A DNA stretch of 8,236 nucleotides from Nitrososphaerota archaeon. GTDB lineage: Archaea > Thermoproteota > Nitrososphaeria > Nitrososphaerales > UBA183. Numbering within the stretch: position 1 is the stretch's first letter; the number at the start of each line of letters is the position of its first letter. The position numbers and the translations under genes were made by a program. The notes beneath the pieces were generated by a model. That model was given only the letters and a program-made list of their open reading frames with translations. It made no database searches and had not been told where the DNA came from. The stretch covers positions 1 to 8,236 of the forward strand of contig JAPCJN010000095.1 in assembly GCA_027886925.1 (NCBI GenBank), read 5' to 3'. Positions 1 to 4,823 of this stretch are shown one piece after another.

Positions 1-157
1 AGTCGACGAGCATCTTGTCCATGCCCCTAGGTCCTAGGGACGTCTTCACGATTTCAGCAATCAACTTTGCGGCCTGGATGTTGTTGCGCTGCGCTTCCCT
101 TCCCTTCGATTCAGAACTGCCTTCTTTGAGCAGAATATACTGTGGGCCATTTGACAT
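1..157 (-). CDS. Thermosome (group II chaperonin) subunit, N-terminal part
   Basis: This is the first 52 codons of an archaeal chaperonin subunit; the rest lies beyond the left edge. Thermosomes are ATP-driven cytosolic double-ring machines that refold proteins. The minus strand from the ATG at 157-155 begins [13 protein letters not shown] and continues through [18 protein letters not shown] to [15 protein letters not shown]. The last stretch is the conserved N-terminal nucleotide-binding signature of the family ([12 protein letters not shown]), so identification is firm despite the truncation. A TATA element at 193-199 lies about 37 bases before the ATG, which predicts a leader of about 10 bases without a ribosome binding site. 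The gene is divergent from the SET-domain gene. Paralogous subunits (alpha, beta, gamma) cannot be told apart from this fragment. Confidence 0.93.
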   Translation of the reverse strand, partial: MSNGPQYILLKEGSSESKGREAQRNNIQAAKLIAEIVKTSLGPRGMDKMLVD

Positions 158-175
158 CTAATAATTCACTGGCAC

Positions 176-200
176 TATACAACTAGGAGTTGTATATAAT
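176..200. promoter_or_regulatory. Shared divergent promoter: TATA core inside a 21-bp dyad
   Basis: A perfect inverted repeat TATACAACT-AGG-AGTTGTATA spans 176-196. Its right arm runs into TATATAAT (193-200). Read on the minus strand this gives TTATATA about 37 bases before the thermosome ATG. Read on the plus strand it gives TATATAAT about 55 bases before the SET ATG, placing the plus transcript start near 222-226, just ahead of a ribosome binding site. One near-symmetric TATA element may serve both genes, with the dyad as a possible regulator site. The pattern is directly visible; promoter use is inferred. Confidence 0.6.
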
Positions 201-238
201 CGTTGCGAGGTCGTGTTTTGGTCTTATGGAGGCTCTTT

Positions 239-244
239 GGAGGG
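239..244 (+). promoter_or_regulatory. Ribosome binding site of the SET-domain gene
   Basis: GGAGGG ends 7 bases before the ATG at 252 and matches the archaeal anti-Shine-Dalgarno sequence. It decides the start at 252 over the out-of-frame ATG at 226, and shows that this gene has a leader, unlike most others here. Confidence 0.6.
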
Positions 245-251
245 CTGTTAG

Positions 252-665
252 ATGTCCTTGCAGGGACTGGTCGAGGTCAGGCTGTGCCCGCACGGGAAGG
301 GGTTGTTCGCAATCAGGGACATACCTCAGAATGCGGTGATATGGGAATTTGGCGACGTCACTTTCACGTCCCGCCCGGGGTCTCCGCGAAACAGGAATCG
401 CGCCCTGAGAGTTGGGGAGCATGAATATTGGGACGAGGCCCCTGAAGGGAGCTCCGATTATTGGTCGAACTTCATCGACCATAGCGACGACCCCAACGCG
501 CATTTCGTCTTCGACAGGAAAAAGAGGAAAGCTTGGTTCAAAGCGAAGAGACCCATAGTGGCGGACGAGGAGATATTCATCAAATACGACGATTACTACC
601 CTACGAATCCCGTCTTCGGATGGGAGCGTGAGAAGGCTAGTAGTTCTCGCTCGACCTTGACATGA
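252..665 (+). CDS. Small SET-domain protein, probable protein-lysine methyltransferase
   Basis: A 137-residue protein consisting of little more than a SET domain. SET proteins transfer a methyl group from S-adenosylmethionine to lysine side chains. The family motifs appear in order: GKGLFA at residues 15-20 (the GxG motif), NFIDHSDDPN at 73-82 (matching the NHxxxPN cofactor/active-site motif, with Asp before His), and DEEIFIKYDDYY at 105-116 (matching the GEELTxDY motif with its catalytic tyrosine). There is no cysteine-rich pre- or post-SET segment, as in other short archaeal and bacterial SET proteins. The start is supported by the ribosome binding site at 239-244. The gene diverges from the thermosome gene, and its end overlaps the VKOR gene tail to tail by 29 bases. 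The substrate is unknown; archaeal chromatin proteins and other abundant cytosolic proteins are possible. Confidence 0.85.
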   Translation: MSLQGLVEVRLCPHGKGLFAIRDIPQNAVIWEFGDVTFTSRPGSPRNRNRALRVGEHEYWDEAPEGSSDYWSNFIDHSDDPNAHFVFDRKKRKAWFKAKRPIVADEEIFIKYDDYYPTNPVFGWEREKASSSRSTLT

Positions 666-1068
666 GAGCGACGAATGTGAGAAGATAGTTGATGGCGTAG
701 AGCGAGATGCACACCGGGCAGTAGTGCCCGTTTAGAAGCCTGATTTCGATGAACCAAGGGTATATGGTGAAGATGTTGCCTATCATGAGGAAGGGCGCTA
801 CGATAGAAGCCACAGGAGACCCGTGTCTTCGAATCACCCAGAGGCCGAAGACAAGGCAGAGCGGGAACCAGACGACCCCATAGACCCAGAAACCGACTCC
901 AAGGACGCTGGTGTACCCGCTGTTGAAGACGTAGCCGCAGCTGAACAAGTCGTTGATCTTGCAGGAGTTGAATGTGAGAAATACCTCGTCGTATGAGTGA
1001 TAGAGGGCGTCCGCGATCCCCATCACTGAGAGCGCTATGAATGACTTGGAGCGCCAATCATAGGACAA
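637..1068 (-). CDS. VKOR-family membrane thiol oxidoreductase
   Basis: A 143-residue polytopic membrane protein of the vitamin K epoxide reductase family. Prokaryotic members pass electrons from an extracytoplasmic thioredoxin-like partner to a quinone and so drive disulfide formation (the DsbB role). All key residues are present with family spacing: loop cysteines C36 and C44 (CKINDLFSC, eight apart), serine S50 six residues after C44, and the quinone-side CPVC pair C117/C120 in the last helix. Four membrane segments are visible (about 9-30, 53-78, 87-108 and 118-136). The start is TTG at 1068; the next in-frame ATG (residue 16, at 1023) would cut the first helix. It lies 12 bases after the DUF929 stop, with GAGGCGAAGG just upstream, so the two genes are very probably cotranscribed and functionally paired. 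The stop at 637-639 lies inside the convergent SET gene. Confidence 0.9.
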   Translation of the reverse strand: MSYDWRSKSFIALSVMGIADALYHSYDEVFLTFNSCKINDLFSCGYVFNSGYTSVLGVGFWVYGVVWFPLCLVFGLWVIRRHGSPVASIVAPFLMIGNIFTIYPWFIEIRLLNGHYCPVCISLYAINYLLTFVALMSRSSENY

Positions 1069-1080
1069 GGCCCTTCGCCT

Positions 1081-2037
1081 CTATGTTCGCGATGAGATGC
1101 GTGCCGGCGAGGACAAGTGTAGTCGAGGCTGGGGTGACGATGCCTGAGGCCGGTCGGCTATGAGAAGCTGGGGGTCTAGGGAGGCTGGCGAGCTCCTCGT
1201 GAAGGCGAGGAGCTGGGCGAAGGTCCCAGAACACACGCTCGACGGCTGCGCCCCGTCGATCTTGCAGATTGCCGAGATCATCCGGTTCGCCGCCCCGTCG
1301 ACGTTCTGCGCGATCACATTGCTCGAGTTGTTAAGCTGCGAGGCGATCAGGGTCCAGTTGTAGGGGGCTCCCTGGGCGCTGTCGCCGACCCTAAGGGCCG
1401 AAGGCAGGTACTGGGCGCCCATGACTAGGTACTTGTTCCCAAAGTCGACGAACGGGATGTTTTGGTTGCTGTCAAACTGGCTGAATAGGGCCTGTTGGCC
1501 TGAGGTCAGAGCCCCCTTGACCTGGTCGTTCCTGTCCCAGTATTCCACTGTGACGAACGTGATGTACTTGCTCGAGTAATTCGCATTTGCGAACGTGAAC
1601 GTCGAGGTGCTTGCGTAGACATCCCCAGCGGATGATTGCATGTACTGCACCCCGGTGAAGTTACCGAACTTTGAGAACGCCACTAGCATCGCCCACCGTT
1701 CGGCGGCGCAGTAGGGGCAGTATTCGCCCCCGATGTAGAGGACCTCCGGCTTGCCGTTCAAGGTCAGGTTTCCAGAAGAAGTGGAGGGTGCTGGTGACGG
1801 AGAGAGAATCCCTGAGGGGCCTTGTCCCACCGCGCTCAGAGTGTTGGTGCTGACCCCCGTGACGGCCGTCATGATGTCTGAGGATACGGGTTGATTGATC
1901 AGCCCGCTGGTGCTCGTGGGGCCGAGAACGGACTGAGTGTAGATGAGGTAACCCACGACGGAAGTCACTACCACGAGGCCCAAGATGATAGGCAAGGTGT
2001 AAGACCTCTTCTTTCCAGACCGTCCTCTTCGACTCAT
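1081..2037 (-). CDS. DUF929 thioredoxin-fold thiol protein, membrane-anchored
   Basis: Resembles the archaeal DUF929 family, known mainly from Thaumarchaeota and Sulfolobales. From the ATG at 2037 it is 318 residues. It begins with a basic stretch (MSRRGRSGKKR), then one membrane helix at about 16-33, a Ser/Thr/Pro-rich linker to about 95, and the domain start KPEVLYIGGEYCPYCAAERW with the CPYC redox pair at residues 107/110. Further conserved segments are GNFTGVQYMQSS and ANYSSKYITFVTVE, and two more cysteines lie at 258 and 269. The catalytic part should face outside the cell and pass disulfides to clients, with the adjacent VKOR reoxidising it. An ATG at 2103 (340 residues) would overlap the upstream regulator gene by 41 bases; the TATA box at 2071-2078 favours 2037. 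The last 30 residues are a Ser/Pro/Arg-rich run unlike the rest and may result from a frameshift. Confidence 0.85.
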   Translation of the reverse strand: MSRRGRSGKKRSYTLPIILGLVVVTSVVGYLIYTQSVLGPTSTSGLINQPVSSDIMTAVTGVSTNTLSAVGQGPSGILSPSPAPSTSSGNLTLNGKPEVLYIGGEYCPYCAAERWAMLVAFSKFGNFTGVQYMQSSAGDVYASTSTFTFANANYSSKYITFVTVEYWDRNDQVKGALTSGQQALFSQFDSNQNIPFVDFGNKYLVMGAQYLPSALRVGDSAQGAPYNWTLIASQLNNSSNVIAQNVDGAANRMISAICKIDGAQPSSVCSGTFAQLLAFTRSSPASLDPQLLIADRPQASSPQPRLHLSSPARISSRT

Positions 2038-2062
2038 TTTCGGTGCTACGGCCAACCCAGAG

Positions 2063-2659
2063 TCAGGTCGTATTATAACTTGCGGACTTTGCGACAAGGA
2101 CATCGGTAGACTTTACTATCGCCTCGACGCTGTCGCCTTCGCCTAGGGAAAGGTCGTCCACCGCCTCGTTCGTGATTATCGACGTCAATGTGTTGGCTGA
2201 GAGGAGGCGCATCTTGACCTGGGACGTCACCGCGCCTCTCTTCACTTCGATTACCTTCGCTCTCAGTTTGTTGCGAGCGCTGAGCCTATAGCCAACGTCC
2301 TCCCAGGCCTCGTTGTCGTCTAGAACGTCGAACAGGAACTTCCTGGTCTTTCGGAATTGTCTCAAGATCTTAGCTCCCTCCTCCGTCAGCGAGGCCCCGC
2401 CGCCCGTATTCCCTCCGATCCTGGTCTCGACGAGCCTCTTTCCGAGCTTATGTTCCATTGACTTGACCCGTTCCCAGGCGTTCCGGTAGGAAATACCGGA
2501 TTCTCTGGCGGCCAAGGTCAGCGAGTTCTTTTCGCCTATCCTTCTCAAAAGGAGGGCGTCGGTCTGGTCCAGGACGACATGATTGTCAGCATCCTCAAGG
2601 GAGAGACGGAAAGTGGGCTTCAGCAACGGATCGGGCTTTGTGGAACTTCTGCGCGGCAA
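2063..2659 (-). CDS. modE: ModE-like molybdate-responsive regulator (winged helix plus one Mop domain)
   Basis: A 198-residue transcription regulator. Residues about 28-110 match the ModE N-terminal winged helix: NSLTLAARESGISYRNAWER at 45-64 is the helix-turn-helix, followed by GGNTGGGASLTEEG at 82-95, a hallmark of the ModE/LysR-like wing. Residues about 129-191 form one Mop (TOBE) molybdate-binding domain, starting SARNKLRAKVIEVKRGAV and ending DSVEAIVKSTDVLVAK. E. coli ModE carries two Mop units in about 260 residues; this one has a single copy. The start is TTG at 2659, about 27 bases past a TATA-like CTTTTAAG, so the mRNA is probably leaderless. It diverges from modA, and sequence repeats in the shared promoter region fit control of modABC and of itself. 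The DUF929 and VKOR genes follow on the same strand. Confidence 0.88.
   Translation of the reverse strand: MPRRSSTKPDPLLKPTFRLSLEDADNHVVLDQTDALLLRRIGEKNSLTLAARESGISYRNAWERVKSMEHKLGKRLVETRIGGNTGGGASLTEEGAKILRQFRKTRKFLFDVLDDNEAWEDVGYRLSARNKLRAKVIEVKRGAVTSQVKMRLLSANTLTSIITNEAVDDLSLGEGDSVEAIVKSTDVLVAKSASYNTT
2071..2078 (-). promoter_or_regulatory. TATA box of the DUF929-VKOR unit
   Basis: TTATAATA on the minus strand, centred about 37 bases before the ATG at 2037. This is the same spacing as at the other short-leader promoters here. It lies within the last codons of the modE-like gene, so the thiol genes can be transcribed apart from the regulator. It is also the best argument for the 2037 start. 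Confidence 0.55.
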
Positions 2660-2682
2660 TACTCTCGTTCTGACGACCGGCG

Positions 2683-2690
2683 CTTAAAAG
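2683..2690 (-). promoter_or_regulatory. TATA box of the modE-like gene
   Basis: CTTTTAAG on the minus strand, about 27 bases before the TTG start at 2659. This fits a leaderless transcript. It directly abuts the repeat copy at 2691-2700. Confidence 0.45.
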
Positions 2691-2700
2691 TCGTTATGCA
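2691..2700. repeat. TCGTTATGCA direct repeat, copy 1 (candidate ModE half-site)
   Basis: The same 10-mer recurs at 2785-2794 in the same intergenic region. This copy lies immediately upstream of the modE TATA box, where a bound repressor would clash with TBP/TFB. Its CGTTAT core resembles the half-site of bacterial ModE boxes as I remember them. Unlike copy 2, it has no good inverted partner. Confidence 0.4.
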
Positions 2701-2737
2701 TTGTTCTGCCTATTGCGCGTGGGAGAGTTTTGTCGAG

Positions 2738-2751
2738 GGTCATTTTTGACC
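2738..2751. promoter_or_regulatory. GGTCA-TTTT-TGACC inverted repeat upstream of modA
   Basis: A perfect 5-bp inverted repeat with a 4-base spacer, ending about 26 bases before the modA TATA box. The position suits an activator or a second regulator. It is short enough to arise by chance. Confidence 0.3.
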
Positions 2752-2776
2752 ACGTTTTTTGTCGCCCCTTGGAAAG

Positions 2777-2784
2777 TTTTATAA
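2777..2784 (+). promoter_or_regulatory. TATA box of modA
   Basis: TTTTATAA, centred about 29 bases before the ATG at 2810, predicts transcription starting within a few bases of that ATG (leaderless mRNA). This rules out the in-frame TTG at 2759, which lies upstream of the promoter. Confidence 0.65.
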
Positions 2785-2808
2785 TCGTTATGCAGGTGCT
2801 GACATAAC
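2785..2808. promoter_or_regulatory. Candidate ModE operator between modA TATA box and start codon
   Basis: Contains repeat copy 2, TCGTTATGCA (2785-2794), and an inverted repeat GTTATG-N10-CATAAC spanning 2787-2808. It fills the space from the TATA box to the start codon, the usual place for an archaeal repressor to block RNA polymerase. ModE as the binder is inferred from the adjacent gene and the CGTTAT-type half-site. Confidence 0.5.
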
Positions 2809-2809
2809 C

Positions 2810-3982
2810 ATGCTTCACCCCAGGCGATCCTCCGGAGAGTCCACTGCGGTGGCCGCGGCTATCGCGGTAGTTGTGATTGTGGCCGCGGTCGGAGGAGTTG
2901 TGCTCTATCAGCAGAGCAACGCGAAGCCCGTTACCATCGTGTCGACCAGCACTGTCACGAACACCGCGACCGTGACCAACGCCTCGACTTCGACGGTTGT
3001 CTCCACGGTAATCCCTAGCAACGCGATTGTGCCGCTGCGCATCTTCGCCGCGGCCAGCTTCGGTCCCGCCCTGCAGGCGCTACAGTCGAGCTACCAACTA
3101 AACAACAGCGTGTCTCTGATCTACAACTTTGCGAGCAGCGGCGCCCTTGAGACGCAGATCGCCGAAGGTGCGCCGGCCGACGTCTACCTAGACGCCGACA
3201 TGGCCAACAACATGAAGCTGCAGACTGCCAATCTGTTGGGGGACAACGACAAGTACCAGAACCTCATCTACAACTACATCCAGATGTATGTCCCAGGGAA
3301 CAATCCCAAGAACATAAGCGGCTTTTCCGACCTGCTAAAGCCCGGGGTGCGTATCGCGATGGGGGCCCCCAGTTCTGTCCCCGCTGGAGCCTACACCCTC
3401 CAGGTCTGGGGAAACGTCCAGTCCAAGTGGGGGAACGCCTCCAATCCTGACTTTAAGTCGGCGATCTACGCGAATTTCACCAAGAACGCCATGACGCACG
3501 TGGTCAGCCAGACCACCGACGTCGAGAGCGCCATCACTCAGGTGCTGACAGGGGCGGCAGATGTGGCGTTCGGCTATGTGAGCGACGGCGTCGCGAATGC
3601 GGCGCAACTCCATCCTGTCGTCATCCCTCCCGACGTAAACGTCCAGGCCGTCTACACGGCGAGCGTCATCAAGGCGAGTCATTATCCGGCGCAGGCCGAC
3701 GCTTTTCTCAACTACCTAGTCTCGGCTCAGGGGCAGTCCTTCCTCCAGAAATGGGGTTTCACACCACTCTCGAGCGGGAGCGTGGCGGGATCGCCGGCGA
3801 CGGCGAGCCTGGCACCCACGCACCCTCTTGAGAGGGACGGTGTCGCGCACTGCGGCGGAGTCGCTTGCCGGGCTCACGAGCCGATCGTGACGGGAGCCCG
3901 TTGGTCCGTTGGTTGGTCAAAAAATTGCTCGCAACACAACCCGTGTGCTGAATCTTCGATAGTCGACTCCCCAAAAGCTTGA
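2810..3982 (+). CDS. modA: Molybdate ABC transporter substrate-binding protein ModA, membrane-anchored
   Basis: Binds molybdate (possibly tungstate) outside the cell and delivers it to ModBC. The 390-residue reading starts MLHPRRSSGE, then one membrane helix at about 13-33, a Ser/Thr/Val repeat linker at about 41-68 (STSTVTNTATVT), and the binding domain from about 75. ModA signatures are AAASFGPALQ (80-89), FASSGALETQIAEGAPADVY (107-126), RIAMGAPSSVPAGAYT (181-196) and AAQLHPVVIPPDVN. The SVPAGxY segment is characteristic of ModA. The domain ends at FLQKWGFTPL (311-320), where ModA proteins normally stop. About 70 further residues follow with four cysteines and no family resemblance; they may be read-through of non-functional sequence or the result of a base error. 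No lipobox is present, so the helix serves as anchor. It is the first gene of modABC, divergent from the modE-like gene. Confidence 0.88.
   Translation: MLHPRRSSGESTAVAAAIAVVVIVAAVGGVVLYQQSNAKPVTIVSTSTVTNTATVTNASTSTVVSTVIPSNAIVPLRIFAAASFGPALQALQSSYQLNNSVSLIYNFASSGALETQIAEGAPADVYLDADMANNMKLQTANLLGDNDKYQNLIYNYIQMYVPGNNPKNISGFSDLLKPGVRIAMGAPSSVPAGAYTLQVWGNVQSKWGNASNPDFKSAIYANFTKNAMTHVVSQTTDVESAITQVLTGAADVAFGYVSDGVANAAQLHPVVIPPDVNVQAVYTASVIKASHYPAQADAFLNYLVSAQGQSFLQKWGFTPLSSGSVAGSPATASLAPTHPLERDGVAHCGGVACRAHEPIVTGARWSVGWSKNCSQHNPCAESSIVDSPKA
3869..3900 (+). other. Stem-loop in the modA tail/modB leader
   Basis: CGGGCT (3869-3874) pairs with AGCCCG (3895-3900), and the inner CACGA (3875-3879) pairs with TCGTG (3885-3889) around a GCCGA loop. 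A 5-base bulge lies on the 3' side. A tandem CCGTTGGT pair follows at 3898-3913. The structure sits in the dubious modA tail, about 125 bases before modB. It could limit read-through or affect modB expression; no known riboswitch class is recognised. Confidence 0.35.
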
Positions 3983-4022
3983 CCTCTCTGAACTCGCGTT
4001 TGCTAGGTGGTTAGCCAAAAAA

Positions 4023-4823
4023 ACGAAGAACCGATACAGAGGATGGGCCTCCGTTCTGTCCTGGGTCTGCCTGATTCTCCTTCTGGCATTTACAGTGATA
4101 CCCGTAGGAGCGATTTTTTCGTTCGTTCTTGGAGGGAATGCAGGCTCGGTCATGAACTCCGCCACCTCGGACGCCATATGGCTCAGCCTGATTTCGAGCA
4201 GCGCCGCCCTTCTTGTGATCGTCGCGGTCGGGATACCGACGGCGCGCCTGCTGACACGCAGGGCATTCATGGGGAAAAAAATCGTCGACACCATAATCGA
4301 CATGCCCATAGTCCTCCCTCCCGCCGTCGCGGGCCTTGCCCTTCTACTCGCGTTCGCGCCTATCTCTCCGATTGGCCAATTCTTGCTCCGGTATGGGCTC
4401 ATCCTCCCCGGAAGTTTGCTTGCTGTCGTGATGGCTCAAACATTCGTCGCGATGCCCTTTTTTGTCCGGTCGGCCCGGACGGCGTTCGAAGAGGTGAACC
4501 CCCGGCTCGAGATGGCGGCCAACGTCATCTCTCCTTCCACGTCCTACTCTTTCAGGAAGGTCGTGTTGCCTCTCGCCTCCCGGGGCATCATCGCTGGCGC
4601 AATCCTCGCCTGGGGGCGCGCCATGGGGGAGTTCGGTGCGACCCTGCTCTTCGCTGGGAACCTCCCGGGCGTGACGCAGACTATGCCACTCGCGATCTAT
4701 CTCGACCTAGAGGAGAACATCTACCAGGCAAGCGTCGTCTCGGCCATCCTCATAGTCATCTCCTTTGCGATAATAGTGACGGTGAGGTATCTGACGGGAG
4801 GGGAACCGGCACGAACGCGCTAG
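4023..4823 (+). CDS. modB: Molybdate ABC transporter permease ModB
   Basis: Membrane channel subunit of the molybdate importer. With the start placed at ACG 4023 it has 266 residues. Visible parts are the first helix SVLSWVCLILLLAFTVIPVG (10-29), further helices, PIVLPPAVAGLALLLAF, and the EAA coupling loop EMAANVISPS...FRKVVLPL at about 163-184, which docks onto ModC. Next comes GRAMGEFGATLLFAGN at about 198-213, typical of ModB as against sulfate permeases (GEYG). The frame is open from 3963 after a TAG at 3960-3962, but it contains no ATG, GTG or TTG before the GTG at 4095, which would remove most of helix 1. ACG 4023 follows an AGGTGG motif (4005-4010) by 12 bases. A base error in the seven-A run at 4017-4023, which would link to GTG 4007, is another explanation. 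The end overlaps modC by 13 bases. Confidence 0.85.
   Translation, partial: TKNRYRGWASVLSWVCLILLLAFTVIPVGAIFSFVLGGNAGSVMNSATSDAIWLSLISSSAALLVIVAVGIPTARLLTRRAFMGKKIVDTIIDMPIVLPPAVAGLALLLAFAPISPIGQFLLRYGLILPGSLLAVVMAQTFVAMPFFVRSARTAFEEVNPRLEMAANVISPSTSYSFRKVVLPLASRGIIAGAILAWGRAMGEFGATLLFAGNLPGVTQTMPLAIYLDLEENIYQASVVSAILIVISFAIIVTVRYLTGGEPARTR
4796..4803 (+). promoter_or_regulatory. Ribosome binding site of modC
   Basis: GGGAGGGG inside the end of modB, 7 bases before an in-frame ACG at 4811. Its position is the main reason to place the modC start at this non-standard codon. Confidence 0.5.

Noticed and set aside
25..39. 15-bp palindrome CCCTAGG-T-CCTAGGG at the left edge
   Set aside because: It lies in thermosome codons for the invariant SLGPRG segment and is explained by that coding sequence.
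195..204. TATAATCGTT shared by the SET promoter and the modA promoter (2780-2789)
   Set aside because: It may hint at a ModE half-site at the SET gene, but the GTTATG-N10-CATAAC partner is absent and a TATA box plus four bases can match by chance.
183..503. Minus-strand frame opposite the SET gene
   Set aside because: No domain, no promoter logic, and it lies over the conserved SET motifs and the divergent promoter.
2759..2809. TTG start at 2759 for modA, adding 17 residues
   Set aside because: It lies upstream of the TTTTATAA promoter at 2777-2784, so it would not be in the mRNA; the ATG at 2810 fits leaderless transcription and the anchor begins there.
3870..3980. Cysteines in the ModA tail as a metal-binding motif
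   Set aside because: The spacing (HCGGVAC, NCSQHNPC) matches no known metal site, and the tail may be out-of-frame sequence.
4007..4810. A single long frame from 4007 through the end of modC
   Set aside because: The first 800 bases encode an Arg-rich, low-hydrophobicity sequence out of frame with the convincing ModB permease; only the part from about 4811 is ModC.
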